A DNA stretch of 34,740 nucleotides, from assembly GCA_002428935.1 (NCBI GenBank), contig DIYG01000012.1:1-34740 (forward strand), given 5' to 3'. Shown in pieces: positions 15,513 to 24,810 of the stretch. The notes beneath the pieces are model-generated. The model searched no databases. It had not been told where the DNA came from and saw nothing but the letters and a program-made list of their open reading frames with translations. Positions within the stretch are counted from its first letter, which is position 1. Each line of letters starts with the position of its first letter. The position numbers were made by a program, and so were the translations under genes. Source of the DNA: Halieaceae bacterium UBA6060 (GTDB taxonomy: Bacteria > Pseudomonadota > Gammaproteobacteria > Pseudomonadales > Halieaceae).

Positions 15513-17108
15513 ATGCGACATTACGACGCCATCGTCATCGGCGCCGGCCACAACGGTCTCACCACCGCCAACTACCTGGCTCGCGGTGGTATGCGGGTCT
15601 GTGTACTGGAGCGGCGACCGGTGGTCGGCGGCGCGGCGGTCACGGAAGAGTTTCATCCCGGGTATCGCAACTCGATCTTTTCCTACGTGGTGAGTTTGCT
15701 GCGCCCGGAAGTGGTTCGCGATCTGGAATTGGGGCGTTTCGGTTACGAGCCGATTCTTCTGGAGAATTCTTTGTACCTGGATTCCCGGGGCGACTATCTG
15801 CTCCTCAATGGCGATGAAAGCCACGATCGCGAGCAGTTCAGCAAGTACTCTGACAAAGACTACGACGCGTATCTGGCCTTTGAAAACACCGTCGAGCAGG
15901 TCGGCGATATCCTCGCCAAACAGTGGCTGCGCGAGCCACCGAAACTGGCCATGAACGGGGTGGGCGACATCCTTTCCAGTCTGCGTTTGGGGGCGGACGT
16001 CTATCGTCTGGACGATGAGGCCCGCTGGCGTCTCATGCAGTTTTTCATCGGCGCACCGGAAACGATCATCGAGCGCTGGTTTGAAAGCCCGAAGATCAAA
16101 GCCATGGTTGCGGCGCATATCATGCCGGCGAATTTTGCGCCTCTGACCCAGCCTGGGGCGAGCCTGGCCATGCTCCACCACGCGGTGGGAGAAATCGCTG
16201 GGCGCAAGGGCGCCTGGGGCATCGTCAAAGGTGGAATGGGCGCGATCACAGCCGCCATGGCCGATTCGGCCCGGGCTCACGGTGTCGAGCTTCGCACGGA
16301 GGCGGCGGTGGCGAAGATCGAAGTGGACAAGGGTGCGGTGAGCGGTGTGCTGTTGGAAAACGGCGAGCGCCTGGGGGCGCCCGTGGTCGCGGCCAATACG
16401 GATCCGAACCGAACTTTTCTCAAGCTTCTGGGCCCGGAACATCTTTCCGACGGCTTCGCTCGTGATATCCGCGCCTTCCGGCAGGAGTCCGCGTCCCTGC
16501 GGATGAATCTCGCCCTATCGGGTTTGCCGGAGTTTGCAGCTTTACCGACTTCGGGCGAAGAGCCCGGTCCGCAGCACCGGGCGAGCATTACCTTTATAGA
16601 GGACGCCGCACATCTCAACGAGGCCTACCAGAGCGCTCGGGCGGGGGTCCCCGCCGACCCGCCCATCATCGAAGCTATTATTCCCAGTGTTCTGGACGAC
16701 GGGCTCACCGACCATGCGGGCCATCACGTGATGAGTCTGCTGTGTAAGTACATGCCCTATGATCTCGCCGACGGTAAGGCCTGGGATGACGAGAAGCAGG
16801 CGGTCGTCGAGGGGATTCTCCGCCATGTCGAACGGTTTATTCCCAATCTGCGGGAGATCCTCGTGAGCCATCAATGCATGACACCTTTGGACATTGAACG
16901 CACCCTGGGCATGACGCGGGGAGATATCTGTCACGGGCGTCTGGAGCCCGATCAGCTTTTCAGCATGCGGCCCCACCCCGAGGCGGCGCAGTACGCCTCC
17001 ACCGTACCCGGATTGTACTTGTGTGGTTCCGGCGCCCATCCCGGTGGTGGGGTGACGGGGGCGCCGGGGCATAACGCGGCCCGGCGAATTCTTCGTGATC
17101 GTCGGTGA
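15513..17108 (+). CDS. FAD-dependent oxidoreductase, PYROXD2 / phytoene-desaturase-like (COG1233), copy 1
   Basis: A 531-residue flavoprotein. Its N-terminus carries the FAD dinucleotide-binding signature IVIGAGHNGLTTANYLA and the second-strand acid plus ERRPVVGGAAVTEEFHPG. Its C-terminus has the amine-oxidase-like FAD motif LYLCGSGAHPGGGVTGAPGH. These features place it with PYROXD2-like members of the phytoene desaturase superfamily, whose substrates are mostly unknown; true carotenoid function is unlikely since no crt genes are nearby. It is homologous end to end with the minus-strand gene at 26572-28158. It starts a plus-strand series with the YdeP-like, MFS and SpdH-like genes. Polyamine- or amine-related oxidation is a context-based guess. 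Confidence 0.8.
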   Translation: MRHYDAIVIGAGHNGLTTANYLARGGMRVCVLERRPVVGGAAVTEEFHPGYRNSIFSYVVSLLRPEVVRDLELGRFGYEPILLENSLYLDSRGDYLLLNGDESHDREQFSKYSDKDYDAYLAFENTVEQVGDILAKQWLREPPKLAMNGVGDILSSLRLGADVYRLDDEARWRLMQFFIGAPETIIERWFESPKIKAMVAAHIMPANFAPLTQPGASLAMLHHAVGEIAGRKGAWGIVKGGMGAITAAMADSARAHGVELRTEAAVAKIEVDKGAVSGVLLENGERLGAPVVAANTDPNRTFLKLLGPEHLSDGFARDIRAFRQESASLRMNLALSGLPEFAALPTSGEEPGPQHRASITFIEDAAHLNEAYQSARAGVPADPPIIEAIIPSVLDDGLTDHAGHHVMSLLCKYMPYDLADGKAWDDEKQAVVEGILRHVERFIPNLREILVSHQCMTPLDIERTLGMTRGDICHGRLEPDQLFSMRPHPEAAQYASTVPGLYLCGSGAHPGGGVTGAPGHNAARRILRDRR

Positions 17109-17183
17109 CTACGTGGCCGCTGCGAGTACGCGCTATCGGCAATCGCCGACCGTAGCAAACGCGCAGAGCTGAAGGAGCGAAGC

Positions 17184-19415
17184 GTGGCTGAGATTGTCGG
17201 CGGTGGGCCCAAGAAGGTTCTCTATACCCTCAAGACCGTAAAGCGGATGGGCCTGGCGAACTCCGCCAAAGCTCTGCGAGCCCGCAATGCCTGCAAAGCC
17301 TGTGGTTTGGGCATGGGCGGTCAGCTCGGTGGCATGACCAACGAGGCCCGTGAGTTTCCCTCGGTCTGCAATAAAAGCGTTCAGGCCCAGTCCACCGATG
17401 TCCAGCCGCCTATTCCGGCGGAATTCTTTCAGTATCCCCTTGCAGAGCTTCGGGAGCTGTCGGCCCGCGAATTGGAGCATGCCGGCCGCCTGGGGAACCC
17501 CGTATTCAAAGCGGCGGGCGAAAATCGCTTTCGCGAGATCGACTGGGATGAGGCCATGGATATCGCGGTCCAGCGCATGGCGGTCACGGATCCGGCCCGG
17601 GCGTTTTTCTACTCCTCTGGCCGATCTTCCAATGAGTCGGGTTTTGTCCTTCAGTTGTTGGCCCGGCTGTGGGGTACTAACAACGTCAACAATTGTTCCT
17701 TTTACTGTCATCAGGCCACGGGTGTGGGCCTGGGCTCGACCATCGGCACGGGGACATCGACCGTTGAGCTTGACGACCTGGCGGGCTGTGATCTGGTTTT
17801 TGTTATCGGTGCGAATCCCGCGTCGAATCATCCGCGATTCATTCATAAACTCATCGCCTGTCGCGAGCGCGGCGGTGAGGTGATCGTGATCAATCCGGCC
17901 CGGGAACCGGGGCTGGTGAAGTTCGCTGCCCCTAAAAGCGCGAAATCGATGATCTCCGGCGGTACGGAAATCGCCTCGGAGTATTTGCAGCCGAACATTG
18001 GCGGAGATATTGCTCTGTTGAAGGGTTTGGCCAAGGCGATTTGGGAAAGCGGCGCTCACAATACGGAGTTCATAGATCTGTATTGCGAGGCCTGGGACGC
18101 GTTTCGCGAAGATCTGATCGCCACTTCCTGGGCCGATGTCTGTGCGCAGACGGGGCTGGCCCAGGAAGAGATCGAGCGCGTGGCGGCGGTGTATGCCCGA
18201 AGCAAGAAAACCGTATTCGCCTGGGGTATGGGCATGACCCATCATCGCCATGGCTGTGAGAACGTGGAATACATTGCCAACCTGGCGCTGCTGCGAGGCA
18301 TGGTCGGAAGCCGTTACGCGGGTCTGCTACCCCTTCGTGGCCACAGCAATGTGCAAGGCATAGGCACTATCGGTGTGAAGCCGGTGCTGGCCAAAGCGGT
18401 TTTCGAACGTATGGAGGAGCAGTTGGGGGTATCGCTCCCCGACTCCCCCGGCTTTGATACTTTGGCGGCGCTTGAGGCGGCGGACGCGGGTAACATTGAC
18501 GTGGCCTTTGTCGTCGGCGGCAATCTCTACGCCGCGACGCCCGACTCGGCCTGGACCGCGCGCGCCATGGATCGCATTGGTTTGCGCATTCATCTCACTA
18601 CAACCCTTAATCAGGGCCACCTGTACGGCATCGCCGGCGATACGCTGATCTTGCCGGTGGCCGCCCGAGACGAGGAACAACAGGCCACGACGCAGGAATC
18701 CATGTTCAACTATGTGCGCCTCAGTGATGGCGGTATCCATCGCCTGGCCAATGTGCGCTCGGAAGTTGCTATTCTCGCGGATCTCGGTGAGCGTTTGCTG
18801 CCCGATGCTCCCATCGATTTTGCCAGCTACGCCAATCACGATACGGTGCGTGAAGCTATCGCCCGCACGGTGCCCGGCATGGAGGCGTTGCGGGATATAG
18901 GCGTCGCCAAGAAGGAGTTCCATGTACGCGGTCGTTTGCTGCACACGCCGCAGTTCCATACATCGACCGGCAAGGCCAGCTTTCAGGTACGACCGTTGCC
19001 GGTGGTGAATGGCCGCGCCGAGGAGTTTCCCTTTCTCCTGGCCAGCATTCGCAGCGAGGGGCAATTCAACAGCATCATTTATGAAGAAACGGACAGCTAT
19101 CGCTACGGGGCTGATCGTTGGTCGGTGCTGGTGTCGCCCGATGATCTGCAGGAGCTGGGCCTTGCGGCAGGAGACTTGGTGGATCTGCGCTCCGCCCACG
19201 GTGAGATGCTGGGTTTAAAGATACAGCCCTTCGATCTGCCGCCGGGCAATCTCATGGCTTACTATCCCGAGGCCAATTGCCTAACGGATCGCGAGCGAGA
19301 TCCTCGCAGCAAGACACCGCGCTTCAAATCTATACCCGTTGCCCTGAGTCTGCGAAGCGCCGCTGTCACCGAAAAGCCGCTTTCACGTAAGCGCCGCGGG
19401 ACTGATCTGTACTAA
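17184..19415 (+). CDS. FdhF/YdeP-family molybdopterin oxidoreductase
   Basis: A 743-residue bis-molybdopterin oxidoreductase alpha subunit resembling the YdeP/formate-dehydrogenase-like family (ACKACGLGMGGQLGGM, then EFPSVCNKS). Three N-terminal cysteines (C37, C40, C62) are visible rather than the four of a classic [4Fe-4S] FdhF. In FYCHQATGVGLG, Cys175-His176 aligns with the Sec-His metal ligand pair of FdhF, so a Cys-ligated Mo/W centre is likely. Cofactor-binding signatures include FVIGANPASNHPRF and GHSNVQGIGT. The GTG start has GAAGGAG 6-7 nt upstream. No Tat signal, so cytoplasmic. No electron-transfer beta subunit or fdhD chaperone is nearby; the substrate (formate or other) cannot be told. 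Confidence 0.85.
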   Translation: MAEIVGGGPKKVLYTLKTVKRMGLANSAKALRARNACKACGLGMGGQLGGMTNEAREFPSVCNKSVQAQSTDVQPPIPAEFFQYPLAELRELSARELEHAGRLGNPVFKAAGENRFREIDWDEAMDIAVQRMAVTDPARAFFYSSGRSSNESGFVLQLLARLWGTNNVNNCSFYCHQATGVGLGSTIGTGTSTVELDDLAGCDLVFVIGANPASNHPRFIHKLIACRERGGEVIVINPAREPGLVKFAAPKSAKSMISGGTEIASEYLQPNIGGDIALLKGLAKAIWESGAHNTEFIDLYCEAWDAFREDLIATSWADVCAQTGLAQEEIERVAAVYARSKKTVFAWGMGMTHHRHGCENVEYIANLALLRGMVGSRYAGLLPLRGHSNVQGIGTIGVKPVLAKAVFERMEEQLGVSLPDSPGFDTLAALEAADAGNIDVAFVVGGNLYAATPDSAWTARAMDRIGLRIHLTTTLNQGHLYGIAGDTLILPVAARDEEQQATTQESMFNYVRLSDGGIHRLANVRSEVAILADLGERLLPDAPIDFASYANHDTVREAIARTVPGMEALRDIGVAKKEFHVRGRLLHTPQFHTSTGKASFQVRPLPVVNGRAEEFPFLLASIRSEGQFNSIIYEETDSYRYGADRWSVLVSPDDLQELGLAAGDLVDLRSAHGEMLGLKIQPFDLPPGNLMAYYPEANCLTDRERDPRSKTPRFKSIPVALSLRSAAVTEKPLSRKRRGTDLY

Positions 19416-19442
19416 CTCCTATCGCGAATTGATGACGCCCCT

Positions 19443-20666
19443 GTGAGCGAAGAACCAGATAGCAAAAGTGAACCTCGTTCCGTGTTTGATCACTGGCAAT
19501 CCCTGGCCATGGGTCTGTACATGTCCATCGTGGGCTACAGCGTGCTGGCCGGAATTCCCGTTATCAGCACCGCCTGGAGTAGCCTCCTGGGATTCTCAGA
19601 CATCCAGGTTGGCCGGGTCGCCGGCGCCGACCTGGGGGGGCTCTCCGCAGGCGCGGTCCTCGCGGCTCTATTGGTGGCACGCTGGAATCGTCGAACCCTT
19701 GTGATCGCCGCCGTGGCAGGTGCTATTGCTGCAAATATGGCCTGCGTTGTGTTTCAGGGTTACGGATCGACGCTGCTGTTGCGATTTCTCGCCGGTGTGG
19801 CCAGCGGTGTATTCACCGGTATTGCCGTCGCCACCCTCGGAGGCCGCACCCATGCAGCAAGAGCATTTAATTATCTGCTGTTTTCCTTTGCGTTTATCCA
19901 GGCCGGCGAGATGTACATCCTGCCGCGCCTGAGCATGGAGCAGATCTATGGCGTCTTCGCTCTGAGCTACATACCAGCACTGTTTTTCCTGCGCTGGCTT
20001 CCGGCGCGTCCCGACCCGGTTTCCCCAGCGGATAATACGCAGAAGGTCTCGACCTCCGTGACCCGAGCGGTGCAGGTACCCACGATAGTGCCCTGGCTGT
20101 GTTTGCTCGCCATGGCTCTCACTTACGTCAACATCGGCGCCTACTGGACCTATATTGAGCTGGCCACCGCTGACGCGGGCCTCGACGGGGACTGGGTGTC
20201 TGGAGTCCTGATTTGGGTTTCTTTCTTCTCGGTGCTGGGCTGCCTGGTGGCGACGGTTTTGAGCGACCGCTTTGGTCTTGCCAGGCCGCTGCTGGCGACC
20301 CTGGTGTTTCATGCCATGACGGCGGGCATGCTTATCGCGGGTATCGACGAGCCACGCTTTTTCATCAGTCTCTATGCGTTCAACTTCCTGTGGATTTTCG
20401 TCGATGTCTATCAGATGGGGTCCGTGGCCAATCTTGATAGCAGTGGACGTTTTGCCTCCCTGATTCCCGCCGCTCAGGGTCTGGGTCAGATTGTCGGTCC
20501 CAACCTCGCCGCATCGCTGTTGGCCTTTGGTGCGGGTTATGGGGAGATTTTTCTCATGTGCGCTCTGGCGTCTCTGGCCGCTTTTGTGGTCTATGCCCTG
20601 GCGTACCTCCGTCTGCGTTCGGAGCTGGCCTTTCGAAGCAGTGGTTTTGCAGGAGCCCGATCATGA
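19443..20666 (+). CDS. MFS transporter
   Basis: A 407-residue major facilitator permease with about twelve hydrophobic segments and a central cytoplasmic break near residue 200 (RPDPVSPADNTQKVSTS). An MFS-type loop between helices 2 and 3 is seen around LVARWNRRTLVIAAVAG. The GTG start is tentative: no good ribosome site precedes it, though the stop of the preceding gene is only 27 bp upstream. Its stop overlaps the ATG of the SpdH-like gene (ATGA), so permease and enzyme are translationally coupled and probably share a substrate. Polyamine or a related amine is the inferred cargo; export of a product is equally possible. Confidence 0.85.
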   Translation: MSEEPDSKSEPRSVFDHWQSLAMGLYMSIVGYSVLAGIPVISTAWSSLLGFSDIQVGRVAGADLGGLSAGAVLAALLVARWNRRTLVIAAVAGAIAANMACVVFQGYGSTLLLRFLAGVASGVFTGIAVATLGGRTHAARAFNYLLFSFAFIQAGEMYILPRLSMEQIYGVFALSYIPALFFLRWLPARPDPVSPADNTQKVSTSVTRAVQVPTIVPWLCLLAMALTYVNIGAYWTYIELATADAGLDGDWVSGVLIWVSFFSVLGCLVATVLSDRFGLARPLLATLVFHAMTAGMLIAGIDEPRFFISLYAFNFLWIFVDVYQMGSVANLDSSGRFASLIPAAQGLGQIVGPNLAASLLAFGAGYGEIFLMCALASLAAFVVYALAYLRLRSELAFRSSGFAGARS

Positions 20667-22627
20667 AACGGCCCTCGTCGGAGCACAGCACTGGGCGATC
20701 CGATGTATCGACCCCTGTTGTTGAGAGTAGTGCAGCGCAGGAATCGGGGATTAGCCGCCGGGATTTCATCCATGGCGTGGCCCTGGCTGGTATGGGGGTC
20801 ATGGTTCCATCGGCGACGCTGGCAGAAGCCGTCGAAGCCGCCAGCTCAGCCACGCCTTATCCTCCGGCGCTTATGGGTTTGCGGGGCAATCACGACGGCG
20901 CCTGGGAGACGGCGCACCAGCTCGCCCGGGCCGGCCAGCGAAGCTTTGGGCCGGTCAGCGCTTCAACGGAAAGTCTCTATGACTTGATAGTGGTTGGCGC
21001 GGGAATTAGTGGTTTGGCAGCCGCATATTTCTATTGCCAGAAGCATCCAGATGCTCGGGTACTACTGCTGGACAACCACGATGACTTTGGCGGTCACGCC
21101 AAGCGCAATGAGTTTACCGTGGGCGGTCGTACGGTCCTGGGTTATGGGGGTTCTCAGACCCTGGAATCTCCCGGCGGTTACCCCCAGGTGGTGAAGTCTC
21201 TGCTCAAGGATATCGGCGTTGAGGCGGACGACTTTTACCCTGCCTACGATGACGGTTTCTATCAGCGGCATGACCTGGCTGGTGGGATTTTCTTCAACGA
21301 GAAAGACTGGGGTACCAGCAGTCTGATTCGCCTGGATGTGGGCGGACTTGGCGATTACATGCCTCTCGCCGATGCGGGGCTTTCGGCGGAGAAGGCCGTG
21401 AGTGCCATGCCATTGTCACCCACGGCGCGCCTTCAGCTCCTGCGAGTGTTGACGGAAACCCGCGACTGTATGCCCGATGTCCCCATGGATGAAAAGCGAG
21501 ATTACCTGTACACCATTACCTATCGCAGGTTTCTCGAGCGGCACCTGGGTGTTACGGAGCCCGAGGTGTTCCGTGTACTCCAGGATCTGGCATCCGATAC
21601 AGGCATGGGAATCGAGAATGCCCTGGCGGGATCGGCGATTTTCTACTCGGTTTTGCCCGGTCGAGGCGCCACGGGGCTGCCGGCGGACACCACGGAGTAC
21701 GAGCCCTATATCCACCATTTTCCCGACGGCAATGCGTCTATCGCGCGGCTTCTGGTGAGCCACTTAATTCCCGCCGTGAGCACGGCAAAAGACATGCACG
21801 ACGTTGTCGGCGCGTCCTTCGATTACACCCGTCTTGACGATGCCTCCGCCGATGTCCGTTTGCGTTTGTCGAGTACCGTTGTCAACGTGCGGCATCGGGG
21901 CTCCCCGGAAAGCGCCGAGGCGGTGGATGTGACCTACGTGCGCGACGGAGAGTCAAAAACGGTGGAGGCGAAGAAAGTTATCCTCGCCTGCTATCACGCG
22001 ATGATTCCATCCATCTGTCCGGAGCTTCCCGAAACGCAGCGAGAGGCCATGGCGTCGCAGGTGAAAATGCCCATCCTCTATACCAATGTGGCACTGAACA
22101 ACTGGCGAGCCTGGAAGGAGTTAGGGGTCGGTGCCTTCGTCGCGCCCGGCGCGTATCACGTTAACGCCATGTTGGATTTTCCCGTCAGTCTGGGGAATTA
22201 CCAATACGCGCAAAACCCCGATCAGCCTGTCATTGTGCATATGGAGCGTTTCCCCCACGGCCGTGAACCGGGATTGAGTAAACGAGATCGGCTGCGCGCG
22301 GGGCGCTATGAGTTGCTCTCCACGCCCTATGCGGACATCGAGCACAGCATCCGAGCCCAGCTTGGTGAGGCCCTCGGCCCTGGCGGATTCGACGGCGATC
22401 GCGATATCGCCGGTATTACCGTGAACCGATGGGCTCACGGCTATTCCTACTACTACGATGAGTTAGAGGAAGACATCTACGATGAGTGGGATGACCCTCG
22501 TTATCCTCACGTAAAGGCGCGGCAACCCTTTGGCCGTATCGCCATGGCCAACTCCGATGCGGATGCCAATGCGATGTTGGAAGCAGCGGTGGAACAGGGG
22601 TATCGGGCGGTGCTTGAGCTGGTGTAG
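20663..22627 (+). CDS. Tat-exported FAD oxidoreductase, spermidine dehydrogenase (SpdH)-like
   Basis: A 654-residue flavoprotein with a twin-arginine signal (SRRDFIHGVALAGMGV, Arg32-Arg33). The family-typical mature start follows (YPPALMGLRGNHDGAWETAH), then the FAD motif IVVGAGISGLAAAYFY and LLLDNHDDFGGHAKRNEF. This layout matches Pseudomonas SpdH, a periplasmic spermidine dehydrogenase, which cleaves spermidine to diaminopropane or aminopropanal products. The ATG at 20663 overlaps the MFS stop by ATGA and has AGGAG upstream; earlier in-frame starts lie inside the MFS gene. With bauA and Puu-like genes nearby, a polyamine role is plausible, but SpdH relatives with other substrates exist. Family fairly sure, substrate inferred. 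Confidence 0.72.
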   Translation: MKRPSSEHSTGRSDVSTPVVESSAAQESGISRRDFIHGVALAGMGVMVPSATLAEAVEAASSATPYPPALMGLRGNHDGAWETAHQLARAGQRSFGPVSASTESLYDLIVVGAGISGLAAAYFYCQKHPDARVLLLDNHDDFGGHAKRNEFTVGGRTVLGYGGSQTLESPGGYPQVVKSLLKDIGVEADDFYPAYDDGFYQRHDLAGGIFFNEKDWGTSSLIRLDVGGLGDYMPLADAGLSAEKAVSAMPLSPTARLQLLRVLTETRDCMPDVPMDEKRDYLYTITYRRFLERHLGVTEPEVFRVLQDLASDTGMGIENALAGSAIFYSVLPGRGATGLPADTTEYEPYIHHFPDGNASIARLLVSHLIPAVSTAKDMHDVVGASFDYTRLDDASADVRLRLSSTVVNVRHRGSPESAEAVDVTYVRDGESKTVEAKKVILACYHAMIPSICPELPETQREAMASQVKMPILYTNVALNNWRAWKELGVGAFVAPGAYHVNAMLDFPVSLGNYQYAQNPDQPVIVHMERFPHGREPGLSKRDRLRAGRYELLSTPYADIEHSIRAQLGEALGPGGFDGDRDIAGITVNRWAHGYSYYYDELEEDIYDEWDDPRYPHVKARQPFGRIAMANSDADANAMLEAAVEQGYRAVLELV

Positions 22628-22754
22628 TTTAGCGGCCCTGAATTGTTGCCACAGGCTTACGCTGGTAACAAGGAAGGCTAGGTAGTACCGCAAATACGCG
22701 GGAACGTCTCGTCTACACCAGCGCAGGGAGTTTACCCATTGGCCTCGAATCACC

Positions 22755-23468
22755 GTGCATGAGGATGCTTTAGCAAAGCGACGTGTTATTGCGATTCTGG
22801 GTATGCACCGCAGCGGTACTAGTTGCCTTACGGGTTCCTTGCAGCAGGCGGGTCTGCAGCTTGGTGAGGTGCACACTTGGAATCGCTACAACCATCGAGG
22901 CAATCGCGAGAATCAGGAGTTCGTCGACCTCAACGATGCGGTGCTCGCCGCAAATGGAGGGTGTTGGGACGCTCCGCCAGAACGTTGTCGCTGGACGGAC
23001 GCACAGTTGAAGCGTGCTCAGGAATTGGTCGCTGGCCTGGGATCCGCAAGCATCGTTGGATTTAAGGACCCGCGTACCTTGCTAACCCTGGATGGATGGC
23101 GCGAGGCGATACCAGAGTTGGAATTTGTCGGTGCATTTCGTGCCCCCAGGGCTGTGTGTTCCTCTCTGGCTTACCGCAGCGGCATGCCCATGACCGACGC
23201 AGTACAGCTTTGGCTTCACTATAACCAGCGCTTACTGCGCAGCGTTCAGAAGCTGCGCTTTCCCATTCTGGACTTCGACGTCGGTAAACAAGAATACCTG
23301 GAAGCTATCCAGCGGCTAGCCATTCGGTTGGGGCTTGATAGCAAGAGTGCGAACGAAGCACCATTCTTCGAAGAGAGCCTACGTACGTCTCAAGAAAAGC
23401 CCGCAGAAGGTGCATTGCCCTGGCGAGCCAGGGTATTACACTGGCGCCTCAAGAGGCTGTCCGTGTAA
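22755..23468 (+). CDS. sulfotransferase family protein
   Basis: A 237-residue PAPS-dependent sulfotransferase-like protein. The 5'-phosphosulfate loop ILGMHRSGTSCLTGSL is near the N-terminus, and a 3'-phosphate-binding-like segment, FRAPRAVCSSLAYRSGM, lies near the middle. These proteins usually sulfate glycans or other surface molecules. The first in-frame start is a GTG with no good ribosome site. The C-terminal tail is basic. It is followed by a glycosyltransferase and a cut methyltransferase, a surface-glycan grouping foreign to the amine-oxidation genes on both sides. Base composition is visibly lower in GC than its neighbours. It may be the remnant of a larger polysaccharide cluster. 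Confidence 0.78.
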   Translation: MHEDALAKRRVIAILGMHRSGTSCLTGSLQQAGLQLGEVHTWNRYNHRGNRENQEFVDLNDAVLAANGGCWDAPPERCRWTDAQLKRAQELVAGLGSASIVGFKDPRTLLTLDGWREAIPELEFVGAFRAPRAVCSSLAYRSGMPMTDAVQLWLHYNQRLLRSVQKLRFPILDFDVGKQEYLEAIQRLAIRLGLDSKSANEAPFFEESLRTSQEKPAEGALPWRARVLHWRLKRLSV

Positions 23469-23593
23469 TTCTACCCATTGACGAAGAATCCCGTGGTAAC
23501 AAGCCGTGTTGATCTTGTCCGAGCACTAATTGATTATGGGAAGCCAGACAAGAATGTTTTAAGAAGAAAGTCTAGGGTGGTAGGAGTCAGACT

Positions 23594-24628
23594 ATGGTGA
23601 GCCGCTGGTTGTCGGAGAAATCATTCCGTAGGCACGCACCGCTTCTGACCATCATTGTGGTGGTCTACAAAATGCCTGTTCAGGCGAAGAATACGATCCG
23701 GAGCTTACTTCCCTCGGTTCAGCACGGCTGCCGGGAAGAAGAGTACGAAGTCATTGTTGTCGAAAACAGCTCCGATCAAACCCTAGATCGGGAATTTATT
23801 GACGATTTGCCCGGTAACTTTCGTTACCTTCTGCGCCGGGAAACAGCCCCCACGCCAGTTTATGCTGTGAATGAAGCCGCGAGTCTTGCCCGTAGTCCGG
23901 TCATTGGAGTCATGATTGACGGAGCCAGGATGGTCACGCCAGGTGTCGTCCGGGGCATGCTACAAGCCTATAAGATTGAGCCCAAGGCGGTCGTCTCCGT
24001 CCCCGGCTACCACTTGGGTCAAGAATTACAGCAAGTGGCGGTGGAAAAGGGGTACGACGTTACCACCGACCAGCAGCTGCTCGCTTCCTCCGAGTGGGAG
24101 GAGGACGGCTATCGGTTGTTCAATATCGCCTGTTTTAGCGGTTCCTGTGCGGGTGGTTTTTTTCTGCCTAACAGCGAGAGCAACTGTTTCGCGATGCCCG
24201 AAGCCATCTGGCGAGCTCTCGGTGGCATGGATGAACGATTCAATCTGCGCGGAGGGGGCATGGTAAATCTGGATTTCTATCGTCGGGCATGTGAACACCC
24301 TGGAGTGCAGCATGTGGTCCTGCCAGGTGAAGGAACGTTCCATCAGTTTCATGGAGGCGTAACGACAGGCGGAGAGCCGGTAGAAGCGCGAGAGGTTTTC
24401 ATCGAGCAGATCAAGGAACAATATCGACAACTGCGCGGCGAGGATTTTGCGAGTCCCAAGACGAATCCGATGTATCTAGGCTCAATTCACTCAGCGGCCT
24501 TGAGATTTCTTAAGCACTCGGCGGATCGAGCCGCGCTGGCCCATGGTTCCCAGGGGCAGAATCCATCAGGTCCGAAGCTGGTTGCGGGCAACCCCGTAGG
24601 TCCTCGCGCCGTGCTGAGCGCTGGTTAA
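23594..24628 (+). CDS. family 2 glycosyltransferase
   Basis: A 344-residue GT-A fold glycosyltransferase. The N-terminal strand LLTIIVVVYKMP, then EVIVVENSSDQTL and the NEAASLARSPVIGVMIDG segment are typical of GT2 enzymes. The usual DxD metal motif appears here as IDGAR, a variant that may alter metal use. The acceptor region carries GGMDERFNLRGGGMVNLDF, typical of GT2 catalytic ends. The ATG has AGGAG 8 nt upstream. Its stop overlaps the next ATG by one base (TAATG), coupling it to the truncated methyltransferase. It probably adds a sugar to a surface polymer in the cytoplasm; donor and acceptor are unknown. Confidence 0.82.
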   Translation: MVSRWLSEKSFRRHAPLLTIIVVVYKMPVQAKNTIRSLLPSVQHGCREEEYEVIVVENSSDQTLDREFIDDLPGNFRYLLRRETAPTPVYAVNEAASLARSPVIGVMIDGARMVTPGVVRGMLQAYKIEPKAVVSVPGYHLGQELQQVAVEKGYDVTTDQQLLASSEWEEDGYRLFNIACFSGSCAGGFFLPNSESNCFAMPEAIWRALGGMDERFNLRGGGMVNLDFYRRACEHPGVQHVVLPGEGTFHQFHGGVTTGGEPVEAREVFIEQIKEQYRQLRGEDFASPKTNPMYLGSIHSAALRFLKHSADRAALAHGSQGQNPSGPKLVAGNPVGPRAVLSAG

Positions 24629-24810
24629 TGGCCATCTATTTCCCTCCATCGCTCCAGCGTTTTGAGCCTCGGCGTATGGTGTTTAGCACCTGGGTTGATC
24701 ACCTTCCTTTTGCCTATGACCTTGTCGGTGAATTCCGACCCAAAGTAACGGTAGAGCTGGGTGTCTATAACGATTTGTCGTTCTTCACGTTCTGTCAGGC
24801 CTCTGGCTGA
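24628..24810 (+). pseudogene. 5' fragment of a class I SAM-dependent methyltransferase
   Basis: Sixty codons only. It begins MAIYFPPSLQRFEPRRMVFS and reaches the SAM-binding motif I (VTVELGVYNDLSFFTFCQA), then stops two codons later. Intact homologues continue through a full Rossmann fold of at least 200 residues, so the gene is cut right after motif I. The break coincides with the 3' end of the convergent symporter gene, with which it overlaps by 16 bp. This points to a deletion or recombination junction near 24,800. It overlaps the glycosyltransferase stop by one base. The product cannot be an active methyltransferase. Confidence 0.8.

Noticed and set aside
15402..16442. 346-codon open frame on the minus strand
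   Set aside because: Lies opposite the first PYROXD2-like gene, whose FAD motifs are unmistakable; composition rich in His/Arg as expected of a shadow.
15513..17108. Carotenoid phytoene desaturase (crtI)
   Set aside because: Only the general FAD fold is shared; motifs fit PYROXD2-like proteins better and no other carotenoid gene is in the window.
17133..18251. 372-codon open frame on the minus strand
   Set aside because: Antisense to the YdeP-like enzyme and without recognisable domains.
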